Shown here one piece after another: positions 16,900 to 25,834 of a stretch of 64,000 nucleotides of DNA (the first letter of the stretch is position 1; each line of letters begins with the position of its first letter). The stretch spans positions 56,788 to 120,787 of the forward strand of contig NZ_BAOG01000068.1 of assembly GCF_000400365.1 (NCBI RefSeq). Reading direction: 5' to 3'. This DNA comes from Vibrio jasicida CAIM 1864 = LMG 25398 (GTDB lineage Bacteria; Pseudomonadota; Gammaproteobacteria; Enterobacterales; Vibrionaceae). The translations under genes were made by a program, and so were the position numbers. The notes below the pieces were generated by a model that was given only the letters and a program-made list of their open reading frames with translations, had not been told where the DNA came from and did no database searches.

Positions 16900-18129
16900 T
16901 TACGCCCTCGCACTTAATGCAATTACGGGGGTGAGACGCGATGCTCGCCTCGCCGGAAAGTAAGACGCCAGCAATGCCAGAACCAACGTAACTAACAGTG
17001 ACCAAGCGATAGAGTCTGGCGTGATAACCGGAAAACCTAACCACTCCGGTAAGGTAATGGAGCCAAGCAATGCGACCACTAAATAAGCAACCATTAAGCC
17101 GAGAGCTGTACCGACCGCCACCAAAATGAGTCCTTCAAGGATGAACTGGTTGAGTATGGATTTTTGCGTTGCACCAATCGCCAAGCGCACGCCGATTTCT
17201 CGCGTTCGTTCTGTCACAGAGAGGAACATAATATTCGCGACACCAAGAGCGCCAACGGCCATGGTCATCGCACCGCTTGCCCCAAGGAAGATTTGAATGC
17301 CACGAAAAATACCCGTGATCACCGCTGCGCCCTCGCTGAAGTCTGGCAAGTTAATCGCTTCTTTGTCGGTTGGGTCGAAGTGCAATTGCTTGGCATAAAA
17401 GTTAACAATGGCTTGTCGGAATGCGTTGCCATCCATACCGTCGACAGGCTTGAGTAGCAGCATCCACGGTTTGGCATCCCACAAATCAAGGTAGGTAGTT
17501 TGAGGGATGAAGACTTTACGGCTATCACCAAATGAAATGCCCGCATCTTCGTCTTTCATAATGCCGATCACCAAAAATGGCACGCCGTTAACTTTGGCCA
17601 TTTGACCGATACTGATTTCACCCATTTTGGCAATTTGGTCGCCCAAAATCGCTACGCGAGTGTGATTGGCAATATCACTAGGCGACAGATTACGCGAACC
17701 TGACTCCAACTTGCGTTGAATCAATGAGAAATAGTACGGGTCTATGCCGCTAACAAAACTCGTGAGTTTTTGGCCTTTTTCATTGGTGATGTTTGCATCC
17801 CACTTGGCATACACACTGGATGCAGATTTCACAAAGCCAGATTGTTTGATCATATCGACTTTATCCTGCGGGATCTGAATCTGACGTCGTAAAGGTAATC
17901 CGTGCCAAGGTTTGCTGGTGCTCGATGGAAACGCGACTTGCACATTATTGACCATAAACGACAACTGCTGAGTTTGATGGCGATAAAAGCCCTCTCCCAG
18001 CGCAATCAAAACCACCACAGATATTACGCCCCACGCAATGGCAATGATGGCGAGCATACTTTTCATGCGGTGTGCCATCAGCGTTTGCCATGTTTGCTGC
18101 AATAAGGTTTGCTGCAATAAACTGGTCAT
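16900..18129 (-). CDS. MacB-type ABC permease (first of two)
   Basis: A 409-residue FtsX-fold permease: N-terminal helix (KSMLAIIAIAWGVISVVVLIA), periplasmic MacB-PCD region (about residues 50-280), then three helices with the RTREIGVRLAIGATQKSILNQ loop. Its ATG overlaps the TolC-like stop by 4 bases (ATGA). It resembles but does not equal the second permease, so two different permease genes are kept in one operon. MacB itself fuses ATPase and permease; here they are separate. Confidence 0.87.
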   Translation of the reverse strand: MTSLLQQTLLQQTWQTLMAHRMKSMLAIIAIAWGVISVVVLIALGEGFYRHQTQQLSFMVNNVQVAFPSSTSKPWHGLPLRRQIQIPQDKVDMIKQSGFVKSASSVYAKWDANITNEKGQKLTSFVSGIDPYYFSLIQRKLESGSRNLSPSDIANHTRVAILGDQIAKMGEISIGQMAKVNGVPFLVIGIMKDEDAGISFGDSRKVFIPQTTYLDLWDAKPWMLLLKPVDGMDGNAFRQAIVNFYAKQLHFDPTDKEAINLPDFSEGAAVITGIFRGIQIFLGASGAMTMAVGALGVANIMFLSVTERTREIGVRLAIGATQKSILNQFILEGLILVAVGTALGLMVAYLVVALLGSITLPEWLGFPVITPDSIAWSLLVTLVLALLASYFPARRASRLTPVIALSARA

Positions 18130-19397
18130 GAATTAAACGCTCGAGAGATCAGTGCCATGGTGTCGTCATCTAACTTGCCTGCAGTTTGCAACAAGCCGAT
18201 ACGCTGACGCCAATAGTTGTACAAGTTGGTTTGTAGGCTGTTTTTCGCCTCAAACAAGCTGTTGTGTGCACTAATCACTTCTGATACTTCGAGCAAACCC
18301 GCATCATAAAGCTTCTCTTTGCTGCGCAGCACTTTCTCACGAGATGTAACCAATTCGTCCGCCATCAAAACTTGGTTCCAGTTGATGTCGACTTGAGTGA
18401 ACTGCTGGATCACGCGCTTTTGAATATCGATTTCCACTCGACGTAGATCTTGCTTTGCACTTAGGGTATTGAGTGACGCCTCATCGACTCTGGCTCGTGT
18501 TGCGCCGTTCAAATCAATGGGCACACTGAGTGTAATGCCTGCATTGAACTCGCCGTCTTTACGTCGGTCATCATCGTTGTAGCCAACGTTCCCTTTTAAC
18601 GTCGGGTAATACCCACCTTGTGCAGAATCTTTTGCAAACTCACTGGCTTTCACGTTTTGCGCGGCCACTAAAAGTTCTGGACTGCTGTCCTTCGCGAGCT
18701 TTAACCATTGCTCTTGAGAGTCCACCAGCAAGGGCGGTTGAACAAGGGAATCAGTACGAATTTGATCGACGTTTTGCGGGATTTGATTGATCAACGCAGC
18801 CAGTTCGGCTCGCTTCACTTCTAAGTCAGAACGCGCATTCAAGATACCGGCTCTGTCCGCAACTTGTGTTGCTCGAATCTCTTCGACATCCACCGATTTC
18901 ACTTTACCCGCGAGGTAACGTTTCTCGATGATCTTCAGCAGTTTGTTGCCTTCTTCCAACTTGGATTGCGCCAACTGCAAATCACCTTGTGCACTCGCGA
19001 CATCCAAATACGATGAAAGCAATCTTTGTGCTAATTCATTATGTGATTGAGCCAGTTCAAGCTGAGCTTTGATGTAGTTGGCATTCGCTTGGTCTAGATC
19101 CGACCACAAGCTGCTGTCCCAAATGGTTTGAGAAAGCGATGCCCCATAACTATTAGTATTGTCGGCAGATTCGCTCCAATTCGCTGATGCTGTCGCACTC
19201 AAACCGGGTAAGAGTGAACTACGGCTTGCATCGATACCCACTTCACCAAGTTGAACACCAATTTTGGCTTTCTCGTAATTTGGATCACTTTGCTTTGCCT
19301 GTTGCCACGCTTGTTCAATCGAAATTGCATAGCTTGGTAAGCTGAGTGTTGCCGCTAAGATCGCAACACCAATTTTAGATAAGTGCAGCTTAGCCAT
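18126..19397 (-). CDS. TolC-family outer-membrane efflux channel
   Basis: A 423-residue outer-membrane factor: signal peptide (GVAILAATLSLPSYA, cleaved near residue 24) and two repeated halves of long Ala/Gln/Leu-rich helices (OEP repeats, about 25-215 and 225-415), including SLSQTIWDSSLWSDLDQA and the second-half SVPIDLNGATRARVDEA strand. It overlaps the adaptor gene by 8 bases and the first permease gene by 4, so this operon carries its own outer-membrane channel instead of depending on the housekeeping TolC. Confidence 0.88.
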   Translation of the reverse strand: MAKLHLSKIGVAILAATLSLPSYAISIEQAWQQAKQSDPNYEKAKIGVQLGEVGIDASRSSLLPGLSATASANWSESADNTNSYGASLSQTIWDSSLWSDLDQANANYIKAQLELAQSHNELAQRLLSSYLDVASAQGDLQLAQSKLEEGNKLLKIIEKRYLAGKVKSVDVEEIRATQVADRAGILNARSDLEVKRAELAALINQIPQNVDQIRTDSLVQPPLLVDSQEQWLKLAKDSSPELLVAAQNVKASEFAKDSAQGGYYPTLKGNVGYNDDDRRKDGEFNAGITLSVPIDLNGATRARVDEASLNTLSAKQDLRRVEIDIQKRVIQQFTQVDINWNQVLMADELVTSREKVLRSKEKLYDAGLLEVSEVISAHNSLFEAKNSLQTNLYNYWRQRIGLLQTAGKLDDDTMALISRAFNS

Positions 19398-20526
19398 GTG
19401 CGGCTCCCATCATCATGCTGTTATCGATGATCTCTTCATCTAGCTCAACACCATCTAACACTTCTACATTGATGCCGTCCGACAAGCCTAGCTTCACTTC
19501 CTGTTTGTGGAAACCTTGCTCTGAACTATCAGGGATCAATACGTTTGGCGTGTCGCCATCAAATTGCAGCGCTCGTTCTGGCAAGGTCAATACGTTCTCA
19601 GATTTCTTCAGTGTGATTTGCGCAGTTGATGAAAAGCCCGAACGCAGCAATACTTCTTTCGGGATCTTCAGCTCACCCACTTCGACCTCAAATCCGTTAT
19701 CGAAGCTTTTTGCAGAGGCATTGCCTTCAGGCGAATTTAGGTTTTCTGATTGAATCGCCACTTTGGTTAGCACACCAGAGATTTCCACATCAGGATACGG
19801 CGCCACGGTTAGTAGAACTGGCATACCCGGAGAAAGCTGCGCGGCATCATGCTCGCTCACGCTGCCTTTGAAGATCAGACTGTTCATGTCCGCCAGAGAC
19901 ATCATTTCTGTCGCGGCTTGGCTAGATTCAGTTGATATGATTGGCTCACCGACTTCGACTTTACGGTTTAATACTGTGCCATCAATTGGTGCATAAATGG
20001 TTGAGGTTAAACGAGCGTCACCAATAGAAGCTTCACCGCTGCGAATTAATTCGAGGTTCTGGCGTTTTTGCAGTACGTTCGCTTGAGCCGATTTCACGGT
20101 TGAACGCGCACTAACGTATTCATCGTAATTCTTTGGAATGATGTCTTGCTTCACCAAGCTTTCTAGGTTGGCGAGCTTTTGTTTGGCTGATTCGAGGTCC
20201 GCTTCACTGCGCATTAAGTCTGTTGAAGCATCAGTAAGCGCTTGAGGCGTCGGGTTCGGACGAACCTTAATCAATGGTTGGCCTTGCTTGACCTTTTCAC
20301 CGACCTGAACGTACATCTCGCCCACTATGCCATCGATTTGTGACTTAATAGATACTGAGTGTGCAGGGACAATATTGCCGACTGCCACCGCTTGTTTCTC
20401 GATGGTTCCCTTTTCCACTGCCAACGTCGGAAACGCCTCTGGTTGAGCCGAAGATTGCAGATAGAAATACGCGCCGCCGCCAAGTAATGCAACGCTCACA
20501 GCAGCGACAAGCCAAGTTTTTGCCAT
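19390..20526 (-). CDS. MacA-like periplasmic adaptor (HlyD/RND family)
   Basis: About 378 residues from the ATG at 20526; a TTG 12 bases earlier is possible. An N-terminal membrane anchor (TWLVAAVSVALLGGGAYFYL) is followed by the first lipoyl half (SIKSQIDGIVGEMYVQVGEKV), a coiled-coil hairpin (about residues 90-160), the second lipoyl half (IYAPIDGTVLNRKVEVGEP) and beta-barrel domains. It is the first gene of the five-gene leftward operon adaptor-channel-permease-permease-ATPase, a complete tripartite exporter for a macrolide-, peptide- or siderophore-like substrate that cannot be specified here. Confidence 0.87.
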   Translation of the reverse strand: MAKTWLVAAVSVALLGGGAYFYLQSSAQPEAFPTLAVEKGTIEKQAVAVGNIVPAHSVSIKSQIDGIVGEMYVQVGEKVKQGQPLIKVRPNPTPQALTDASTDLMRSEADLESAKQKLANLESLVKQDIIPKNYDEYVSARSTVKSAQANVLQKRQNLELIRSGEASIGDARLTSTIYAPIDGTVLNRKVEVGEPIISTESSQAATEMMSLADMNSLIFKGSVSEHDAAQLSPGMPVLLTVAPYPDVEISGVLTKVAIQSENLNSPEGNASAKSFDNGFEVEVGELKIPKEVLLRSGFSSTAQITLKKSENVLTLPERALQFDGDTPNVLIPDSSEQGFHKQEVKLGLSDGINVEVLDGVELDEEIIDNSMMMGAAHG

Positions 20527-20721
20527 TATTGATTCCAATTATTGTTTTGTAGTCTTGTGACCATCTGATGAACATAAAGTTCTAAGGATACCGTGGTTTG
20601 AAGCCGCTAAAACTGTCATATTTGGTAAGGTTTTGTCAGGGCGCTTTGACAATAGGCAAGATGAATAGCTGAGATTGGAATTTGGCTCGCTCACAATCAT
20701 AAACGTTAACAGGGGCGATGA

Positions 20722-21570
20722 TTAAACCCCAACACAACGACCCGTTGGCAAATGCTCCAGACGATCACCAAGTACTTCTTTCAGTAAATGATACGCCTTC
20801 ATGCCCGTGCAATGGCCCGTGTAAAACTTCTCAACAGGGTATCTAGATAGCGCTATCCCTAATGCTTTGATGTCGTCTTTAGTGCCGCCAATGCTATTAA
20901 ATACGGGTAAGCCGACAAGATGAAAACCACCCACTACCGCTTTGATCCTGTCGTTTGGAAACAACTCAACGGCCGTTTCAATCATGTTCAATACTCCGCT
21001 GTGCGCACATCCAGTAAAGATAACTAAGCCATCCTCCTCCTTAATCACCAAAAGTAGTTCGTGCTCAAAGGTGTCTTTTTCATAACGGCCGTCTTTTGAT
21101 CGGGTATAGAGGTACTGATTTCCTTTGGGTTGTGGGTACTTGTTGCTGATCTTGGTAATAACATGAACATTCGGAGAAACTTGTGTCGTTTCAGTGACCA
21201 GCACGATACGGTCACTTGTTCTCTCCAACAACGCTTTGTCGATGCCCACATCTCTTTTAAAACCAAAAGCTCGAAAGCAGTAGTCCTTGTCTCCACACGA
21301 CTTTAAGTAGACTTTGGCTACATCGTTTTGCTCTAGAAAATGAGATGTGCCGTTGCAATGGTCATGATGCCGATGAGAAATAACGGCGAGGTCCACTTCT
21401 TGAATATCAATATTTAGTAAAGGCGCGTTGTCGCAAAACGTTCGCCCACTGCCCATATCGAACAACAATTTGGTTCCTTCAGTGTCGATATGCAGCGATA
21501 AACCGCGCTCGACACAGAGATCGGTTCTGTGCTCAAGACGAGAATTATCAACGAGAGTGGTAACGATCAT
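20722..21570 (-). CDS. MBL-fold metallo-hydrolase
   Basis: A 282-residue metallo-beta-lactamase-fold enzyme. The dinuclear metal site is visible: SHRHHDHCNG (HxHxDH), FTGCAHSG and YTGHCTG, with the FDMGSG strand before them. The pattern is that of the family annotated as dihydropteridine/RFAP synthase-like (COG1237) hydrolases, whose true substrates are mostly unknown. It is a single-gene unit, divergent from the tetR/GNAT pair with 257 bases between them. Confidence 0.83.
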   Translation of the reverse strand: MIVTTLVDNSRLEHRTDLCVERGLSLHIDTEGTKLLFDMGSGRTFCDNAPLLNIDIQEVDLAVISHRHHDHCNGTSHFLEQNDVAKVYLKSCGDKDYCFRAFGFKRDVGIDKALLERTSDRIVLVTETTQVSPNVHVITKISNKYPQPKGNQYLYTRSKDGRYEKDTFEHELLLVIKEEDGLVIFTGCAHSGVLNMIETAVELFPNDRIKAVVGGFHLVGLPVFNSIGGTKDDIKALGIALSRYPVEKFYTGHCTGMKAYHLLKEVLGDRLEHLPTGRCVGV

Positions 21571-21752
21571 TGTGCCTCCTAATGGCGTTGAACCGCTTTA
21601 GTGGATGAGACAATAACGAGGTTTGATGCTTGTAGAAAAAAGTAATGGTAATTGTGTGATTAGACAGAGGTTTACAGTATCCGTTTTCTATCATGCTTGA
21701 TTTTCACTTCGCTGCTAACACATCAATCAAGCGGTTTTGATCCTATTAATAC

Positions 21753-21806
21753 TTGACGGAGGATCAAGAAACGCACTATCATTTGCAAAACTGACCAGTT
21801 GGTCAG
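21753..21806 (+). promoter_or_regulatory. tetR promoter with TetR-type operator
   Basis: TTGACG (21753-21758) and TATCAT (21777-21782) with an 18-base spacer form a plausible promoter. Just downstream, CTGACCAGTTGGTCAG (21791-21806) has perfect 6-bp arms CTGACC/GGTCAG and would cover the start of transcription, 21 bases before the TetR ATG. A related dyad lies before the next gene. Confidence 0.65.
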
Positions 21807-21827
21807 TCAGTATATAGAGTGAGCACG

Positions 21828-22367
21828 ATGGACAAACGACAACAGATCATTGAAGTTGCAACGCAGTTATTTGCGGAACATGGCTTTGAGAAAACGCCAG
21901 TCTCCACCATTTGTGAGAAGGCTGAGATTTCAAAAGGTTTGGTGTTTCATCACTTCAAAAATAAAAACGAGCTGTTGAGAGAAGTTTTTGTTCATATCAC
22001 ACAGATCATTGAAGAAACGGATAAAAATGATGAGCATTTATCCAACGAAGAAGGTGGCATTGAAGCGATGATCCACTCGATCTTCGATGGCATGACAGTT
22101 CCTGAACATCGCAAGATTTACCAGTTCAACTTTAGTGTGATGGTTCACCCGACAACCAGAGCGATTGTTGTCGACCTGATAGACGAACGCTACCAAGGTT
22201 TGCAGGCATCCACTGAAGAAGTCTTCCGCTCGCTAGGGCACACGAACCCGGCAGTGGTGACAAAAATGTTCATCGCAGAGATCGACGGCATTGCCATGAA
22301 CTACTTACTGAATGAGGACTTCCCTATCGAAGAAATCAGACAAGAGTTCATCAAAAAGTACTGTTAG
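21828..22367 (+). CDS. TetR/AcrR-family repressor
   Basis: About 179 residues from the ATG at 21828; a GTG at 21819 would add three. The N-terminal helix-turn-helix is clear: QQIIEVATQLFAEHGFEKTPVSTICEKAEISKGLVFHHFKNKNELL (given as positions ~5-50, key residues G18, K34, H40-F42). The rest is a helical ligand-binding domain. Matching dyads upstream of this gene and of the following GNAT gene suggest that it represses both itself and its neighbour. The inducer is unknown. Confidence 0.85.
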   Translation: MDKRQQIIEVATQLFAEHGFEKTPVSTICEKAEISKGLVFHHFKNKNELLREVFVHITQIIEETDKNDEHLSNEEGGIEAMIHSIFDGMTVPEHRKIYQFNFSVMVHPTTRAIVVDLIDERYQGLQASTEEVFRSLGHTNPAVVTKMFIAEIDGIAMNYLLNEDFPIEEIRQEFIKKYC

Positions 22368-22376
22368 AAATACCAA

Positions 22377-22408
22377 AAATCATGCACATATCGATGCGTG
22401 ATTTTTTT
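22377..22408 (+). terminator. Terminator after tetR
   Basis: A 10-bp stem AAATCATGCA / TGCGTGATTT (one G-U pair) runs into a seven-T tract, 10 bases after the tetR stop. Confidence 0.75.
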
Positions 22409-22419
22409 GATTAAACTCA

Positions 22420-22435
22420 CTGACTGAACAGTCAG
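22420..22435 (+). promoter_or_regulatory. TetR-type operator upstream of the GNAT gene
   Basis: CTGACTGAACAGTCAG has perfect 7-bp arms around AA and continues with TCAG. It shares the CTGAC..GTCAG core with the operator in front of tetR, 630 bases away, so the same repressor probably binds both. Confidence 0.6.
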
Positions 22436-22476
22436 TCAGCACACCTATGAAATAATAGAAAACAAAGGAGAAACCA

Positions 22477-22986
22477 ATGAACACACCTTATCAAATTCAA
22501 TACGAAGCGTTCGCAAAAGCAGGTGGACTATATGACGAGAGACACGCCAAACTCTATGCAGAATTTGCCGACAATCTTATTGCGGATGGTAGCTTTTCAA
22601 TCGTCTACGAAGGCGTGGCACACGCATGCTATACCCCTATCGTAATTGACGCAGCACCACACCTAAAATGCTATGTACTTGCGCCACTAGCCGTACTACC
22701 TGAATACCAAGGTAAAGGCTACGCGACAAGATTGATGGAAGAAGCAGAAAAGCAGTTAGATGCTGACGTTATCTTTGTCATGGGTGAGCCGTTCCACTAT
22801 GGAAACCGTTACAACACGCCGCACAATGTGTTGCCACCAGTAAGAACGCAAGCACCTTTGGAATGTTGGTTTGCACGTGAATTAACACCAGGCGCATTAG
22901 ATGGTATCGGCGAATCAACCTCATCAGTCAAAGGCCCTTACGCAGAACCATTGATGTGGGGTCATCCAGACGAACAGGTTCAATAA
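22477..22986 (+). CDS. GNAT-family N-acetyltransferase under TetR control
   Basis: A 169-residue acetyltransferase with the acetyl-CoA loop LAPLAVLPEYQGKGYATRLM (about residues 68-87). The C-terminal part (FARELTPGALDGIGES) resembles the YhbS-like GNAT group. A strong AAAGGAG lies 7 bases before the ATG. The upstream dyad and the divergent-free arrangement tetR-operator-GNAT suggest inducible detoxification of the molecule sensed by the TetR protein. Confidence 0.83.
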   Translation: MNTPYQIQYEAFAKAGGLYDERHAKLYAEFADNLIADGSFSIVYEGVAHACYTPIVIDAAPHLKCYVLAPLAVLPEYQGKGYATRLMEEAEKQLDADVIFVMGEPFHYGNRYNTPHNVLPPVRTQAPLECWFARELTPGALDGIGESTSSVKGPYAEPLMWGHPDEQVQ

Positions 22987-23000
22987 CGCCTAAATAACAA

Positions 23001-23026
23001 AAGCCCAAAACACTTGTTTTGGGCTT
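23001..23026. terminator. Bidirectional terminator after GNAT gene
   Basis: An 11-bp stem, AAGCCCAAAAC pairing with GTTTTGGGCTT, lies between convergent genes. Confidence 0.75.
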
Positions 23027-23040
23027 AGTTGAATAAGATT

Positions 23041-23475
23041 CTACTGGTCACAATGTGCAAAGACTCTTTGCTTGTCAGATAGTTTTTTAGCGGCTTCTTT
23101 CGCTAACAAAATTTGTTCTTGGGTAGCTTTGAATTCAGAGCCTGTTCCCGGCCAGTAGTACCCTTGCTCATCATGACAAAGAGTGATGATGATTGGGTCA
23201 TTTCCAATTTTAGGGGAGTCTCCAATCTCTGTGTACATATCGAAAGTGATGTTGGTAGTAATGTGGCCTCGAACTCCATCCAACACCTTAGCTTGAACCT
23301 TATAGTAGTTATCTCCACCGTCTTTCTCTGGCCCTTCAAAACCAGTTAGCACCACAACAGCCGAGTATGGAGTCTCACCTATTGCTTCAATCAGGGCCTC
23401 ACTTGTAGGCGCGTTATCTTGAGAGGCACAAACAAACAAACTGACTAGACCTAATAAACTGATTAATTTATACAT
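23041..23475 (-). CDS. Small exported protein, candidate immunity protein
   Basis: A 144-residue protein with an N-terminal signal sequence (YKLISLLGLVSLFVCA, residues 2-17; Cys16 is a poor lipobox). The mature part is acidic, with YSAVVVLTGFEGPEKDGGDN and a conserved-looking IIITLCHDEQGYYW. I do not recognise a named family. It starts 2 bases after the stop of an amidase-like gene. The order toxin then small periplasmic protein is typical of effector/immunity pairs, in which the immunity protein protects the periplasm from the amidase. Function is inferred from context. Confidence 0.6.
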   Translation of the reverse strand: MYKLISLLGLVSLFVCASQDNAPTSEALIEAIGETPYSAVVVLTGFEGPEKDGGDNYYKVQAKVLDGVRGHITTNITFDMYTEIGDSPKIGNDPIIITLCHDEQGYYWPGTGSEFKATQEQILLAKEAAKKLSDKQRVFAHCDQ

Positions 23476-23477
23476 AC

Positions 23478-24290
23478 TTAACTTTCTGCACCTGCTTTCA
23501 CCGCCCCTTTTGTATAGATAGGTAGCGTGCCTTTTGTATCATCATAACTATTAGGAACAACAAATTTATCCCATGCTGTAAGGGGATACTTAGCAATGTT
23601 TACTTGATTATTTTGGTTTCCACCCAACATGTAAAGGTACTTTCCATCGGGGCTCTTACCTACGACAAACGCAACATGACCACCACCCCTCCTCGTTTTA
23701 ATTCCTAATGCACCATGAATTGGACTAGTGACACTTTTACCAAAAGCTTCCCATTCCTTTGCTCTGTATGCCTCTTTCACTGGTTTTATGCCATGTTGTT
23801 TGAAGACCCACGCAACAAATGAACCGCACCAAGCATTTTGACCTCCAGAATCATCGGTTCCCCAAAATTTTGATGCAGAAAAATACTCCAAGATCCTTGG
23901 GTTTGCTTTTGTCCCAGAAACTTCCGTTTGCCCTAATTCACCAAAAGCGGTTTTCATCCAAGTAACTTTGGTTGTTAAACTTTCCACCTGAGGTTTAGAG
24001 CTCTTTCTAGGCGAAGTTGACGCGACGCTATTGAGCTTTCTATGTGTTTTCCCATTCACGTCAATACGCCCATCTGGCCTTACCATAAATATCAATCTAC
24101 GTTGGCAAGCTTTGATCGCAGCTACTGTTTTGGACGACATTGGATTGCGTCCGAGTGAGCCATCAACAACCAGCTTTGGTCTAAACCCAATCGCGTTTTG
24201 ATGATGGTTCAAAACTTGTTGAACAGCTATGATATCGCTCTTTGCATTAATACCACCGACCCCTACAGAACTACGAATTTTCAGTTGCAA
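23478..24290 (-). CDS. TIGR02594-like NlpC/P60-type amidase, candidate secreted effector
   Basis: A 270-residue protein. Residues ~10-90 form a peptidoglycan-binding-like module (AKSDIIAVQQVLN through GRIDVNGKTHRKLN). Residues ~110-250 form a CHAP/NlpC-like cysteine amidase with Cys155 in NAWCGSFVAWVF, His205 in GGGHVAFVVG and a polar LGGNQNNQV at 222-230. There is no signal peptide, so export would need a type VI-like or lytic route. The start is a TTG supported by GGGAGAG about 7 bases upstream; no other start precedes the conserved region. A small exported protein follows after 2 bases. A prophage-derived endolysin is the main alternative. Confidence 0.7.
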   Translation of the reverse strand: MQLKIRSSVGVGGINAKSDIIAVQQVLNHHQNAIGFRPKLVVDGSLGRNPMSSKTVAAIKACQRRLIFMVRPDGRIDVNGKTHRKLNSVASTSPRKSSKPQVESLTTKVTWMKTAFGELGQTEVSGTKANPRILEYFSASKFWGTDDSGGQNAWCGSFVAWVFKQHGIKPVKEAYRAKEWEAFGKSVTSPIHGALGIKTRRGGGHVAFVVGKSPDGKYLYMLGGNQNNQVNIAKYPLTAWDKFVVPNSYDDTKGTLPIYTKGAVKAGAES

Positions 24291-24404
24291 CTTTTTCTCT
24301 CCCTCAAGCTTGGATTGAGAGAGTAGTTAAGTTTATGGACTAGTTGAACAAATACAACACTGGTACACGATAGACTGCTAAAACGAAATAAGCTGTTGGA
24401 AATA

Positions 24405-24950
24405 TTAATTACACACGCTTGCGGCAGACATCACTAAATACATAGACAAGCAGTCTTGTGGATTGGGGCTGAGTGCAGGAAACACCGCATACTCTTTCAA
24501 CACACCTTGTTTCTTAAATCCACATTTTTCGAGCACGCGAATACTGGCTTGATGGTCGATATGAGGCGCTGTATGAATCTGCTTGACTCCGACACTTTTC
24601 AGATACTCAATCCCGAGCTTACACGCCTGAGTCGCATACCCTTTACCTTGATAATTTCTAGAGATCCCAAAGTGAATTTCGCTATGACTGTTTTCAGGGA
24701 TTGAGACTAAGCAACCAATGGGAACTTGAGTTGCGCTTTCTTCAATTGCGAGTACCAAAATACTAGGGACATCCAGCTCATATTGGGTTCGCCATCTATT
24801 GATAGCTTGTAACGTTTGACTTGAACTTTGATGCGCTTGTCGGTTTAGGTACAAACACGCTTGTTCATCACCAAGGTAGTTTTCAAACAAAGGAGCGGCA
24901 TCTGTTTCTTCAAGGTACCTAATTGCCACATCTTGCGCTTCAACCCTCAT
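24405..24950 (-). CDS. GNAT acetyltransferase (RimJ/RimL-like)
   Basis: A 181-residue acetyltransferase of the RimJ/RimL type: N-terminal VAIRYLEETDAAPLFENYLGDE, acetyl-CoA loop FGISRNYQGKGYATQACKLG (about residues 94-113) and NPQ/ASIRVLEKCGFKKQGVLKEY (about 134-155). AGGGAAG before the ATG supports the start. It stands alone; the substrate is unknown. Confidence 0.83.
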   Translation of the reverse strand: MRVEAQDVAIRYLEETDAAPLFENYLGDEQACLYLNRQAHQSSSQTLQAINRWRTQYELDVPSILVLAIEESATQVPIGCLVSIPENSHSEIHFGISRNYQGKGYATQACKLGIEYLKSVGVKQIHTAPHIDHQASIRVLEKCGFKKQGVLKEYAVFPALSPNPQDCLSMYLVMSAASVCN

Positions 24951-24996
24951 TCACTTCCCTCTCGAACAAGTTTCTTTGGGTGTTAAAGGTTGGCCA

Positions 24997-25770
24997 CTAA
25001 AAGTCGAACGCAAATCCGGCTCCATACGCACTTTCGTCGAAGTTGTAATTAGAGATTGTTAGGCCGTAACCTGTTTCTGCTTTCATGTAACCTCTTAGCC
25101 CTTGATAAACGGGGAAGTTCCAAGATGCGCGATAGAAACCCTTTTCCCAATCTTTTGTAAACACGTTGGATACCGTGAACTTTAGTTTGTGATCATTTTC
25201 AGAAATCCAAGCTGCTTCTAGCTCGCCATACCCAAGAAAGTCAACGATATCCGGGTTGTAATGGTGACTACCAACATCAAGCCACGTCTTAAAACGGACA
25301 AAGCCAGAGTCAAAGCGCCACTTGTTATCTAGGTATACGCGATTCCAACTGACTTCATCATTGCCACCCGCACCATTGGATTGATGCTCAAAACCAAGCG
25401 AAATGCGCCAAGGGTTTAAGTTCCAACGATAGAAGACGGCAGGATTATATTGGTCATCCCTAAAGTAAGCAGAATCATCGTATGCCTCCCAGTTAGAGCG
25501 CTGGGTATAAGAGACAAAAAGCCCATCATCACCAAAAACCAGTAACTTATATTTCATGCTGATTTGGAACTGAACCATGACATCTTTCGCATCATGACCG
25601 TTAGGATTAAGCGGAGCGAAGCGCTCTTGATTTACCTTTGATTCCTTATAGAAAGGCAATAAATAGTTGTCTTCATGAGCAGAGAAACGTCTCTCCTCTG
25701 CATAGACCTCTGTTACAAATATCGATGTAAAAGCAGCAAGTACGCATACTTCTTTACGGTTAAGCATCAT
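24997..25770 (-). CDS. pldA: Outer-membrane phospholipase A
   Basis: About 257 residues from the ATG at 25770 (AAAGGACG upstream); an upstream ATG at 25821 would spoil the signal peptide. The signal sequence ends at TEVYA. The mature protein is a 12-strand barrel of OMPLA size. Catalytic residues are His129, Ser131 (EHQSNG) and Asn143 (SWNRVY), the same spacing as H142/S144/N156 of E. coli PldA, followed by the calcium-site region. It hydrolyses mislocalised phospholipids in the outer leaflet. It is transcribed alone. Confidence 0.9.
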   Translation of the reverse strand: MMLNRKEVCVLAAFTSIFVTEVYAEERRFSAHEDNYLLPFYKESKVNQERFAPLNPNGHDAKDVMVQFQISMKYKLLVFGDDGLFVSYTQRSNWEAYDDSAYFRDDQYNPAVFYRWNLNPWRISLGFEHQSNGAGGNDEVSWNRVYLDNKWRFDSGFVRFKTWLDVGSHHYNPDIVDFLGYGELEAAWISENDHKLKFTVSNVFTKDWEKGFYRASWNFPVYQGLRGYMKAETGYGLTISNYNFDESAYGAGFAFDF

Positions 25771-25834
25771 CGTCCTTTTTATCTGTAAATCCATGAATTC
25801 AATATAGAAGATAATTAGCAACTTATCTGTTGAA

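Noticed and set aside
16898..17044. Longer N-terminus for the second ABC permease
   Set aside because: The extension overlaps the previous permease, has no membrane or signal character, and a well-placed ATG with GAGGGCG exists at 16897.
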